NCBI RefSeq assembly: GCF_001293525.1
Contig: NZ_BBYR01000022.1
Coordinates: forward strand, 1 to 55,277
Length of the DNA stretch: 55,277 nucleotides
Origin: Pseudideonella sakaiensis
GTDB taxonomy: Bacteria; Pseudomonadota; Gammaproteobacteria; Burkholderiales; Burkholderiaceae_C
Direction: 5' to 3'
Shown here: in pieces, positions 26,333 through 33,882 of the stretch
Layout: every line of letters starts with the position of its first letter
Position numbering within the stretch: the first letter of the stretch is position 1
Translations under genes and position numbers: made by a program
The notes under the pieces: model-generated
Database searches by the model: none
Seen by the model: the letters and a program-made list of their open reading frames with translations, nothing else
What the model was told of the DNA's origin: nothing

Positions 26333-27073
26333 TCATCCTTGCAGATACCGCGCGATGCGGGCCTTCAGGCCCGGCCGGGCCGCCGAGCGGACCAGCGTCG
26401 CGAGGTCCGTGTCGGCCTGCGCCGTCGACAGCGCGCCGTACAGCGCCGCGCGGCTCCAGTCGTCGAGCTCGTCCGCCTTGCGCGCCAGCGCCGCGACCAC
26501 GCCGGGCCACTCGGCCGGCTCGGCCAGCCGCTGCACGAAGCCCAGCGCCTGCGCGCGCGCGGCGTCGAAGGTGGCGGCCTCCTCCAGCAGCGCCGAGGCC
26601 TGCTCCGGGCCGATCAGCGCGCCCAGGCGGCGCGTGCCCAGCACCAGGCCGAACTTCAGCCCCGGCATGCGGAAGCTGCTGTCGGCCGAGGCCACGCGGT
26701 GGCGGCAGGCGGCGAACAGGTCGACCCCGGCGCCGAAGTTGCGGCCGTGCGCCAGCGCCAGCGTCATGCAGCGCGAGCCGGCCACGGCCTGCAGCAGCTG
26801 CTCGACGCGCACGAAGCGCAGCAGCAGGTCGCCCTCGCTCTGGGACTCGACGTCGCCGAAGTCGAAGCCCGCGCTGAAGTTGCGGCCCTCGCCACGGAAC
26901 ACCAGCAGGCGCACGCCGTCGGCCTCGGCCTCGGCCACCGCGTCGAGCAGCGCGTCGACCAGCGCGGCCGACAGCGCATTGCGCTTGTCGGCGCGGTCCA
27001 GCACCAGCGTGCGGACCGCGCCGTCGCGCTCGATGCGCAGCGTCGCGTGCCCCGCCGGGCCCGTCGCCGTCAC
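26333..27073 (-). CDS. Enoyl-CoA hydratase/isomerase family protein
   Basis: A 246-residue crotonase-fold protein. The oxyanion-forming segments are F-S-A-G-F-D-F-G-D (about residues 60-68) and the H-G-R-N-F-G-A-G-V-D-L region (about 105). The second position usually holding a catalytic Glu is not obvious, so hydratase activity is unproven and another crotonase reaction is possible. It starts at GTG 27073, overlapping the class III transferase stop by 4 nt (GTGA). It belongs to the same operon as the CoA-transferase-like pair. Confidence 0.87.
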   Translation of the reverse strand: MTATGPAGHATLRIERDGAVRTLVLDRADKRNALSAALVDALLDAVAEAEADGVRLLVFRGEGRNFSAGFDFGDVESQSEGDLLLRFVRVEQLLQAVAGSRCMTLALAHGRNFGAGVDLFAACRHRVASADSSFRMPGLKFGLVLGTRRLGALIGPEQASALLEEAATFDAARAQALGFVQRLAEPAEWPGVVAALARKADELDDWSRAALYGALSTAQADTDLATLVRSAARPGLKARIARYLQG

Positions 27074-28248
27074 GTCGGCACCCCGGCGCGCTGCCCCAGC
27101 CGCTCGCGCAGCGGGCCGACGATCTCCTCGTTGTGCTCGCCCAGGCCGGGCGGCGGGCGGGTGATCGGCAGGCCGGCGCCCCCCATGCGCACCGGCGACG
27201 CGAAGGTGCGCGTGGCCACGCCGTTCGGCAGCGTCAGCGGCTGCACCCACTGCATGTGCTCGACCTGCGGGTCGGCCAGCACCTCGGAGTAGCTGTTGAT
27301 CGGCGCGCAGGGCACGCCGGCGGCGCGGAAGCGCTCGAGCCAGGTGGCGGTGTCGGCGTGCGCGAACTCGGCCTCCAGGATCTCCAGCAGCGCGCCCTGG
27401 TGCTTCGCGCGGGTGGTGGGCGACGTGAAGCGCTCGTCGGCCAGCAGGTCGGGCCGCTTCACCACCTCGCAGACGGCACGCCACAGCGCGTTGTTGCCGG
27501 CCGCCATGCCGAAGTAGCCGTCGCGGCTGCGGAAGACGCGGTAGGGGGCGTTGCGCGGATGGGCCGAGCCGAGCTTGACCGGGTCGCGGCCGCTGCCGAA
27601 GTACTCGGAGGTCTGCAGCGCGGCGATGCCGAGCGTGGCGCCCAGCATCGGCACGTCGAGGTGGGTGCCGCGGCCGTCGCGCTCGGCGGCGCGCAGCGCG
27701 GCGACGATCGAGAACGCGCCGTACAGCCCGGCCGAGAAGTCGGCCAGCGGCACGCCGCACTTGACCGGCGCGCCGCCGGCCTCCCCGGTGATGCTCATGA
27801 TGCCGCTCATCGCCTGCACCGTCAGGTCGAAGCCGCCCTCCTGCGAGCGCGGGCCGCTCTGGCCGTAGGCGGAGATGGAGCAGTAGACGAGCTTCGGGTT
27901 GAGCGCGCTCAGCTGGGCGTAGCCGACGCCGAGCCGGTCCATCACGCCCGGGCGGTTGTTCTCGATCAGCACGTGGGCCTCGGCCGCGAGCTGGCGCAGC
28001 ACCTCGCGGTCCTCGGCCTCCTTCAGGTTGAGCGTGACCGAGCGCTTGTTGCGGTTCAGCGAGGCGAAGTTCTCGCTGTAGCCGTCGCTGATCGGCGGCC
28101 AGCTGCGCAGCGTGTCGCCGCCGTCCGGGTTCTCGACCTTCACCAGGTCGGCTCCCATGTCCGCCAGCAACAGGCCGCAGAAGGGGCCGGCGGCGACGTT
28201 GCACACCTCGATCACGCGGATGCCGGCCAGCGGCAGGGGGTTGGCCAT
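27070..28248 (-). CDS. CaiB/BaiF (class III) CoA-transferase
   Basis: A 392-residue intertwined-dimer CoA-transferase that moves CoA between acids. It begins with the typical P-L-A-G-I-R-V-I-E. The G-A-D-L-V-K-V-E-N-P segment and the catalytic Asp in G-G-F-D-L-T-V-Q-A-M-S-G (about residue 168) are clear. It is the first gene of the minus-strand operon, followed with 4-nt overlap by the enoyl-CoA hydratase gene. It is divergent from the TctC gene across a 229-bp region with several nested palindromes. Confidence 0.93.
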   Translation of the reverse strand: MANPLPLAGIRVIEVCNVAAGPFCGLLLADMGADLVKVENPDGGDTLRSWPPISDGYSENFASLNRNKRSVTLNLKEAEDREVLRQLAAEAHVLIENNRPGVMDRLGVGYAQLSALNPKLVYCSISAYGQSGPRSQEGGFDLTVQAMSGIMSITGEAGGAPVKCGVPLADFSAGLYGAFSIVAALRAAERDGRGTHLDVPMLGATLGIAALQTSEYFGSGRDPVKLGSAHPRNAPYRVFRSRDGYFGMAAGNNALWRAVCEVVKRPDLLADERFTSPTTRAKHQGALLEILEAEFAHADTATWLERFRAAGVPCAPINSYSEVLADPQVEHMQWVQPLTLPNGVATRTFASPVRMGGAGLPITRPPPGLGEHNEEIVGPLRERLGQRAGVPT

Positions 28249-28343
28249 GGAGGGTCTCGTTGAAAGGGTCACGCAGCGCCGGCCCCGAAGGCCTCCCAGC
28301 ATCTGGGAGCACGGGGACTGCCGCACGTCGGCCTACCTCGGAA

Positions 28344-28363
28344 TCCGCATGTCCTCATGCGGA
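28344..28363. promoter_or_regulatory. Inverted repeat TCCGCATG-N4-CATGCGGA in divergent region
   Basis: Perfect 8-bp arms are separated by TCCT, 96 bp upstream of the CoA-transferase start. The half-site CCGCAT occurs again at 28403-28408. It is probably a regulator site for the CoA operon, though a transcribed hairpin is possible. Confidence 0.5.
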
Positions 28364-28378
28364 AGTCGCGGGTCGGCC

Positions 28379-28420
28379 CTGTTGACAGATGCTAGGTGCG
28401 GTCCGCATCATTGTCAACAG
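28379..28420. promoter_or_regulatory. Nested inverted repeats CTGTTGACA...TGTCAACAG
   Basis: Perfect 9-bp outer arms (28379-28387 and 28412-28420) enclose GATGC...GCATC and a central TGCGG-T-CCGCA. The whole forms a layered palindrome in the 229-bp gap between the CoA-transferase (minus) and tctC-type (plus) genes. Such layered symmetry suggests binding of one or two dimeric regulators controlling both directions. Confidence 0.55.
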
Positions 28421-28432
28421 CAAGCGGGATTG

Positions 28433-28453
28433 ACATCCCAATTTTTAGGAACA
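28433..28453. promoter_or_regulatory. ACATCC-N9-GGAACA site before Bug-type receptor gene
   Basis: This site lies 25 bp before the TctC ATG. It keeps the TCC-N9-GGA core of the palindromes at 10818, 12489 and 16889 but with weaker outer bases. It shares ACATCCCA with the reverse strand of the 7288 site. A TTGACA (28430-28435), a good -35 box, overlaps it. Confidence 0.35.
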
Positions 28454-28477
28454 AGCTCGTCTCGACAGGAACCGACC

Positions 28478-29455
28478 ATGACCTCCCGCCGCACCCTGCT
28501 CGCCGCCCTGGGCGCCAGCCTCACGCTGCCCTGGGCCCCCGCCGCGCTCGCCCAGGCCTGGCCCAGCCAGCCGGTGCGGCTGGTGGTGCCCTACCCGCCG
28601 GGCGGCGCGAACGACATCGTCGCCCGGATCTACGGCCAGGCCCTGCAGCAGGTCCTCGGCCAGTCGGTGCTGATCGACAACCGCGCCGGCGCGGGTGGCG
28701 AGATCGGCGCCGAGTTCGTCTCCAAGGCCCCGGCCGACGGCTACACGCTGCTGTTCGGCGCCATCGGCAGCCTGGCCATCCATGCAGCGGTGCCGTCGCA
28801 GCGCCCGCCCTACGAGCTGTCGAAGGCCTTCGTCGGCGTGTCGATGGGCGCCGCGGTGCCGCTGGCGCTGGCGGTGCGCACGGGGCTGCCGGCCGACAAC
28901 CTGGGCGCGCTGATCAAGCTCGCGAAGTCCCAGCCCGGCAAGCTCACCTACGGCTCGGCCGGCAACGGCTCCACCCAGCACATGACGGCCGAGTTCTTCA
29001 AGCAGCGCACCGGCACCGACATCGTCCACGTGCCCTACAAGGGCAGCGCGCCGGCCATCAACGACCTGCTGGGCGGCCAGATCGACCTGGTGATCGAGAC
29101 CATCCCCGCGCTGTCGGCCCAGCTCGGCGGCAACAAGCTCAAGGTGCTGGCGGTGACCAGCGGCAAGCGCTCCGCCAGCCTGCCGCAGACGCCCACGATG
29201 GACGAGGGCGGCGAAGTCAAGGGCTTCGACGTGACCACGATGTACGGCCTGCTGGCCCCGCGCGCCACGCCGAAGGAGGTGGTGACGCGGCTGTCCGCCG
29301 CGATGCGCGAGATCGGCGCCCGCCCGGACGTCGTCGCGCAGCTCGCCAAGCAGGGCGCCGACGCCAAGACCTCGACCCCCGAGGAGACCGACGCGCTGAT
29401 CCGCGGCGAGGTCGAGAAATGGACCGGCGTCGCGCGGACGGCAAAGTTCGACTGA
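28478..29455 (+). CDS. Bug-type tripartite tricarboxylate transporter substrate-binding protein (TctC family)
   Basis: A 325-residue periplasmic receptor. It has a signal peptide with R-R-T-L-L near the start and a cut after A-L-A-Q (about residue 26). The family hallmark V-P-Y-P-P-G-G-A-N-D follows, with A-P-A-D-G-Y-T-L-L-F and V-P-Y-K-G-S-A-P-A-I-N-D-L-L-G-G. Bug proteins bind carboxylates for TctAB-type carriers, but no TctA/TctB genes are near, which is common for the hundreds of Bug genes in Burkholderiales. It is divergent from the CoA operon, so its ligand may be the acid handled there. Confidence 0.93.
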   Translation: MTSRRTLLAALGASLTLPWAPAALAQAWPSQPVRLVVPYPPGGANDIVARIYGQALQQVLGQSVLIDNRAGAGGEIGAEFVSKAPADGYTLLFGAIGSLAIHAAVPSQRPPYELSKAFVGVSMGAAVPLALAVRTGLPADNLGALIKLAKSQPGKLTYGSAGNGSTQHMTAEFFKQRTGTDIVHVPYKGSAPAINDLLGGQIDLVIETIPALSAQLGGNKLKVLAVTSGKRSASLPQTPTMDEGGEVKGFDVTTMYGLLAPRATPKEVVTRLSAAMREIGARPDVVAQLAKQGADAKTSTPEETDALIRGEVEKWTGVARTAKFD

Positions 29456-29507
29456 TGCGGCGGCCCCCGAGGCGCACCGCCGGCGCGCGGCACACGGGAC
29501 CGACGCG

Positions 29508-31076
29508 GTGACCGGCCCGACGATCGCGGTGGTCGGCGGCGGCTCGGTCGCCGCCGCGTGGCTCTTCCACGCCGTCGAGGCCCTCACGGCCCGCGGCGGC
29601 GAGGCGGCCCGTGGCCTGCGCCTGCGCATCCACGAGCCGGGCGCGCGCATCGGCCGCGGCGTCGCCTATGCCGACGACCTGCCGAGCAACCTGCTGAACG
29701 TGACCGTCGCCGGCATGTCCATCGCCGGCGACGACAAGGCCCACTTCCAGCGCTGGCTGGCCGCGCAGGGCATCCGCCATGCGGCCGGCCGGCCGATCAC
29801 CGGTGCCTCCTTCGTGCCGCGGGCGCTGTTCGGCCGCTACCTCGAGGCGGTCACCGCCCAGGCGCTGGAGGCCGCCCAGGCGCTCGGCGTGCGCGTCGAG
29901 CACGTGCCGCAGGCCGTCACCGGGCTGCAGCGCGCGCCCGACGGCCGCTGGCGCGTCGAGACCGCGGACGGCCAGCACCGGCCCGCCGACCGGGTCGTGC
30001 TGGCCATCGGCAACCTGGCCTCCAACAGCTTCGCCGCGCTGCGCGGCCAGGCCGGCTATGCCGACACGCCCTACCCCAGTCTCGGCCTGCTGGCCGGCAT
30101 CGACCGCGGCGCGCCCATCGGGATCCTCGGCACCAGCCTCAGCGCCGTCGATGCGATCGCCGGGCTGGTCGCGCAGGGGCAGCGCGGCCCGATCCACGCC
30201 GTCTCGCGCAACGGCCGCCTGCCGTCGGTGCGCGGGCTGCTGAACCCGGCCACCGCGCTGCGGCCGATCTTCCGCGCCACGCTGCAGCAGGCCCGCGACG
30301 AGGGCCGCCGCCTCGGCCTCGACACCCTGGCCGCGCTGCTGGCCGACGAGCTGCGCGCGCTGCCCGGCGGCCTCGACGAGGACCTGCAGCGCCTGGCGAC
30401 CGAGCTGCCCGACGCGCTCGACTTCCTCGAGGCCGAGATTGCGCTGGCGCGCAGCCGGCCACGCGCCTGGCAATCGATCGGCAATGCGCTGAACGAGTGC
30501 GTCGACCTCGCGTGGCAGGTGCTCGACGAGCCCGGCCGTCGCCGCTTCGACCGAGACTGGCGCGCCGTCTGGATGGCGCGCCGCGTCAGCTTCCCGCTGG
30601 AGAACGCGCTGCTGCTGCGCGAGCTGCTGCGCGAGGGCCGGCTGCAGGTGCACCGCGGCTTTGCCGGCGTCACCGCGCTGCCGCGGGACGGCTTCGAGCT
30701 GCGCCTGCAGCCGCACGGCGGCGGCGCCGAACGCCGGCTGCAGGTGCAGGGCCTGGTCAACGCCACCAGTTTCTCCACCGACGCCGGCGCCGCGCTCGCG
30801 GAGCAACCGCTGCTGCGCAGCCTGATCGACGCAGGCCTGGCCGTCCCCGACCCCGACGGCGGCCTCCGGCTCGACGCCGACACCGGCGCCCTGCTGCGCC
30901 GCGACGGCGAGGTGGAGCCGACCGTCACCGTGCTCGGCAGCCTCGCCGCCGGCACCTACTTCTGGACCAACGCGATGGAGGTCAATGCGCGCCTCGCGAT
31001 GGGGCAGGCCCGGCGGGCCGTGGCGGCGCTCGCAGCGCTGCCCGGGGAGGTCGAGACGATCGTGGCGCGGCACTGA
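29508..31076 (+). CDS. FAD/NAD(P)-binding protein (COG4529-like)
   Basis: A 522-residue flavoprotein starting at GTG 29508. The dinucleotide motif V-V-G-G-G-S-V-A-A-A-W lies at residues 7-17, and the G-V-A-Y segment (about 51) with L-L-N-V-T-V-A-G-M matches the YdhS-type family. A later I-G-I-L-G-T-S-L-S-A-V-D is a second nucleotide-binding stretch. The reaction of this family is largely undefined; it has been grouped with N-hydroxylating and desaturating flavoenzymes. It lies 52 bp after the Bug gene and may be cotranscribed. Confidence 0.75.
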   Translation: MTGPTIAVVGGGSVAAAWLFHAVEALTARGGEAARGLRLRIHEPGARIGRGVAYADDLPSNLLNVTVAGMSIAGDDKAHFQRWLAAQGIRHAAGRPITGASFVPRALFGRYLEAVTAQALEAAQALGVRVEHVPQAVTGLQRAPDGRWRVETADGQHRPADRVVLAIGNLASNSFAALRGQAGYADTPYPSLGLLAGIDRGAPIGILGTSLSAVDAIAGLVAQGQRGPIHAVSRNGRLPSVRGLLNPATALRPIFRATLQQARDEGRRLGLDTLAALLADELRALPGGLDEDLQRLATELPDALDFLEAEIALARSRPRAWQSIGNALNECVDLAWQVLDEPGRRRFDRDWRAVWMARRVSFPLENALLLRELLREGRLQVHRGFAGVTALPRDGFELRLQPHGGGAERRLQVQGLVNATSFSTDAGAALAEQPLLRSLIDAGLAVPDPDGGLRLDADTGALLRRDGEVEPTVTVLGSLAAGTYFWTNAMEVNARLAMGQARRAVAALAALPGEVETIVARH

Positions 31077-31177
31077 GGGGGCGGCGGGGCGCGCCCTTGC
31101 AGGCGCACCGCCATCGAGCCGTTGCGGTCGTCCCGCCCGGTCCGCAGGACTCACCTGCCCGCGACGCGGGCCCGCGG

Positions 31178-33658
31178 TCAGTACCCGCCCGTCACCGTCT
31201 TGAGCACGGACCCCGAGCGCGTGACGAGGGCCGCGATGCCGGGCTCGAACGCGAGGGCCGTCGTCAGGTCTTCCGTGGTGCCGGTGGCCTGCACGGTCCA
31301 CGAAACGCCGCCGTCGGTGGTGGCCAGCACCACGCCGCCTGCCGCCACGATGTAGCCGTTCCGGGCGTCGAGGAAGACGAGGTCGTTCAGCACGGCCTGC
31401 GTGGGCAGATCGGTCTTCAGCCAGGTGGCACCGCCATCGGTGGTTCTCAGCACGAAGCGCGGAGCCGCCTGGTCGAGCGGGTTGGACACGAAGGGTTCGG
31501 CCACCGCGATCGCCCAGCCGTGCGTGGCTCCGGCGGACACGAGCCGCGTCAGCGCCTTGTCGGTGCCCGAGGCCTGCGCGGTCCAGGTTCTGCCGCCGTC
31601 CGTCGAGCGGGCGATGCCGCCTGCGGCACCGGTCGCGACCACCACGTCCCGCGTCACCCAGCGCACCGCGTAAGGGACGAAGGGCAGTGCGATGGACGGC
31701 GACCAGGTCTCCCCGCCATCGGCGGTGAGCGACACGCCCGGCGCCGCCAGCGCCAGGATGCCCTGGCGGTCGTCCAGGAAATGGACGTCGTTCGCGCGGG
31801 GAATCGACAGCTTGCGCCAGCTCGTGCCGCCGTCCATGGAGTGCTCCAGCGTGACGCCGCCTTGCCGCAGATACCACCCGCTGGCGGGCGACGTGAACTG
31901 CAGACGGGGCGAACGCGTCACGCCCGGCGGCGTGACCGGGTCGATCGACACGGGGGACCAGGTGGCCCCCGCGTCCGTCGTCCGGTAGAGGCTGCCGTTG
32001 GTGGACGTGACGAACCACCGCGACCGATCGAGAGGCCACGCGGTCTGCGGGCTCGCATCGGTGGTCGGGCCGGACTGCGAGGACCTGATCGGTGCCGCGA
32101 GCGCGGCCTGCCAGCTCCGCCCCGCATCCGAGGTGCGCCACCAGGGGCCTCCGGCGGAGCCGACCATGATCGTGCTGTCGGAGGCCCGGGCCGTCAGGAT
32201 GTCCTCCGCCCGGGAACCCGGCGGGCCCGCGAGCCACGACGCGCCGGCGTCGACGCTGAGGTAGCCCTGCCACCAGACGACCTGGCCCGAAAGGGCGCGC
32301 GGCGCGACGGACGACTTCACGCCGCCGGGCAGCGAGGCCTCGACCCAGGTCCGCCCGCCATCGGCACTGCGCATCGCGCAGCCTGCCTGCACGCCCGGCC
32401 CCGTCCCGCGATAGAGCCAGGCCACCTCGGGGGACGCGTGGGCGAGGAAGGTCGACGCCTCGGCGGCACAACCGTCAGACCCCGTGGTCAAGCCCTGGGG
32501 CTCGATGCGCGACCACGAGGCGCCGCCGTCCTGGGTGCGCCAGACCACCGCAGCACCGCCGGCGGACGTGGCCGCGGCGAAGGCCAGGCCGTTGAGCTCG
32601 TCCGCGAAGTCGACCCGATCGACCCTGCCGGACGAGGTGAGCTGGATGCGGGAGACGGTCGCGCCGAGATCGGTCGACCGGAGCAGGCTCCCGCCATCCA
32701 GCGCGTAGAGCGTGCCGCCCCGGGTCACGTGGGCCACGGCGAGGTCGAGCGGGGACCAGGACGATCCCCCGTCGCGGGTGACGAGGCCACCGGAAAGCAC
32801 CCCCGCGGGCGCGCTCGGCCATGGCGTTCCGACGATCGCCCGGGCCGCGTCGATCACCCGCAGCTCGCGCAGATCGCTTCTGCCGGTGAACGAGGGGGGC
32901 GTCTGGTCCACCCAGGTTCGGCCGCCATCCGTCGTGCGACGGATCCGAGGCGACCGGGTCGCCTCGGAAGGCTCCAGCGCCCATCCCGTCGACGCGGACG
33001 CGAAACGAACGCGCGCGCTTCGGCTCGCCACCGGGGCCTCGATCGCCCAGGACCGTCCACCGTCCTGGGTCTGGAGCACGCGGCCCCGGGCGTCACTCGC
33101 CCAGCCGAGTGACGCGTCGACGAAGCTCACGTCGCTCACCTCCGCGGACGCCTGGCACCAGCCCGAGCCGTTCACGCCGGCGCACGCGACCACGCCCTCG
33201 AGCGCAGCCAGCTTGCCGACCAGCACCTGGGCGGCCGCCGTCACCGAACGCCCGGCCTCGTTGGTGATGGTCAGCTTCACTTCATAGCGCCCCGCCCGTG
33301 CATAGACCCTCGACGGGGCCTGGACCGTGTCGGCCGTGCTGCCGTCGCCGAAGTCCCAGGCAGCCTTGAGGCCGGCCTGACCGCCCGCGAAGTTGCTCGA
33401 GACCTGCAGCGGAACCCCCTCCGCGACGTGTGCCGGCGCCTTCACCGCCAGATCGGCGGGAAGTGCGGTCGCGGCAGGCTGTGCCGGTGGCGCCGGCACC
33501 GGCCCGGCGGAAGGAGCCTGGACGGGAGCGTCCCCGGTCGGCGAGCCGGGGGCCGTCTCCTGACCGCCGCCGCAGGCGCAGAGGGCGACCATCGACACGA
33601 AGGCTGCAGCCAGGCCGCCATGGCCTGTCCGATCGGAGGGAGCGGGGTGTCGCGCCAC
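31178..33658 (-). CDS. Lipoprotein with PKD domain and BNR/Ycf48-like repeats
   Basis: An 826-residue surface or periplasmic protein starting at GTG 33658. It has a signal peptide with lipobox L-C-A-C (Cys about 29), then a Pro/Ala linker. A PKD domain follows (W-D-F-G-D-G-S at about residues 101-107). About 13 Asp-box repeats of the form T-x-D-G-G-x-x-W are spread from about residue 200 to 800 and imply one or two beta-propellers. Such proteins resemble Ycf48/photosystem stability factor-like or sialidase-like propellers. A glycan- or protein-binding role is likely; the enzyme residues of sialidases are not evident. Confidence 0.8.
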   Translation of the reverse strand: MARHPAPSDRTGHGGLAAAFVSMVALCACGGGQETAPGSPTGDAPVQAPSAGPVPAPPAQPAATALPADLAVKAPAHVAEGVPLQVSSNFAGGQAGLKAAWDFGDGSTADTVQAPSRVYARAGRYEVKLTITNEAGRSVTAAAQVLVGKLAALEGVVACAGVNGSGWCQASAEVSDVSFVDASLGWASDARGRVLQTQDGGRSWAIEAPVASRSARVRFASASTGWALEPSEATRSPRIRRTTDGGRTWVDQTPPSFTGRSDLRELRVIDAARAIVGTPWPSAPAGVLSGGLVTRDGGSSWSPLDLAVAHVTRGGTLYALDGGSLLRSTDLGATVSRIQLTSSGRVDRVDFADELNGLAFAAATSAGGAAVVWRTQDGGASWSRIEPQGLTTGSDGCAAEASTFLAHASPEVAWLYRGTGPGVQAGCAMRSADGGRTWVEASLPGGVKSSVAPRALSGQVVWWQGYLSVDAGASWLAGPPGSRAEDILTARASDSTIMVGSAGGPWWRTSDAGRSWQAALAAPIRSSQSGPTTDASPQTAWPLDRSRWFVTSTNGSLYRTTDAGATWSPVSIDPVTPPGVTRSPRLQFTSPASGWYLRQGGVTLEHSMDGGTSWRKLSIPRANDVHFLDDRQGILALAAPGVSLTADGGETWSPSIALPFVPYAVRWVTRDVVVATGAAGGIARSTDGGRTWTAQASGTDKALTRLVSAGATHGWAIAVAEPFVSNPLDQAAPRFVLRTTDGGATWLKTDLPTQAVLNDLVFLDARNGYIVAAGGVVLATTDGGVSWTVQATGTTEDLTTALAFEPGIAALVTRSGSVLKTVTGGY

Positions 33659-33882
33659 GGCATGAACTCCTGGGGTCGGGTTCGTTCATTCTGCGGCATG
33701 GACGCCAGGGGCTGTGGCGAGCGGCCCGGCGAGCGACGAGGTTCTTCGTCAGAGTAGCGGACGACGAAGCGGCCACCCCAGCATTTGCATGACCCCCTGC
33801 GCACAGCCGCTTCCGGCTGGGCCCGGTCGGCTTACGTCCGGCGGCACTTGCGCAAGTCCCTGATGTCTCGACGACGGCGTGG

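Noticed and set aside
28249-28326. CoA-transferase start at 28326
   Set aside because: The extra N-terminal residues come from the regulatory region. The family consistently begins near P-L-A-G-I-R-V, which fits ATG 28248.
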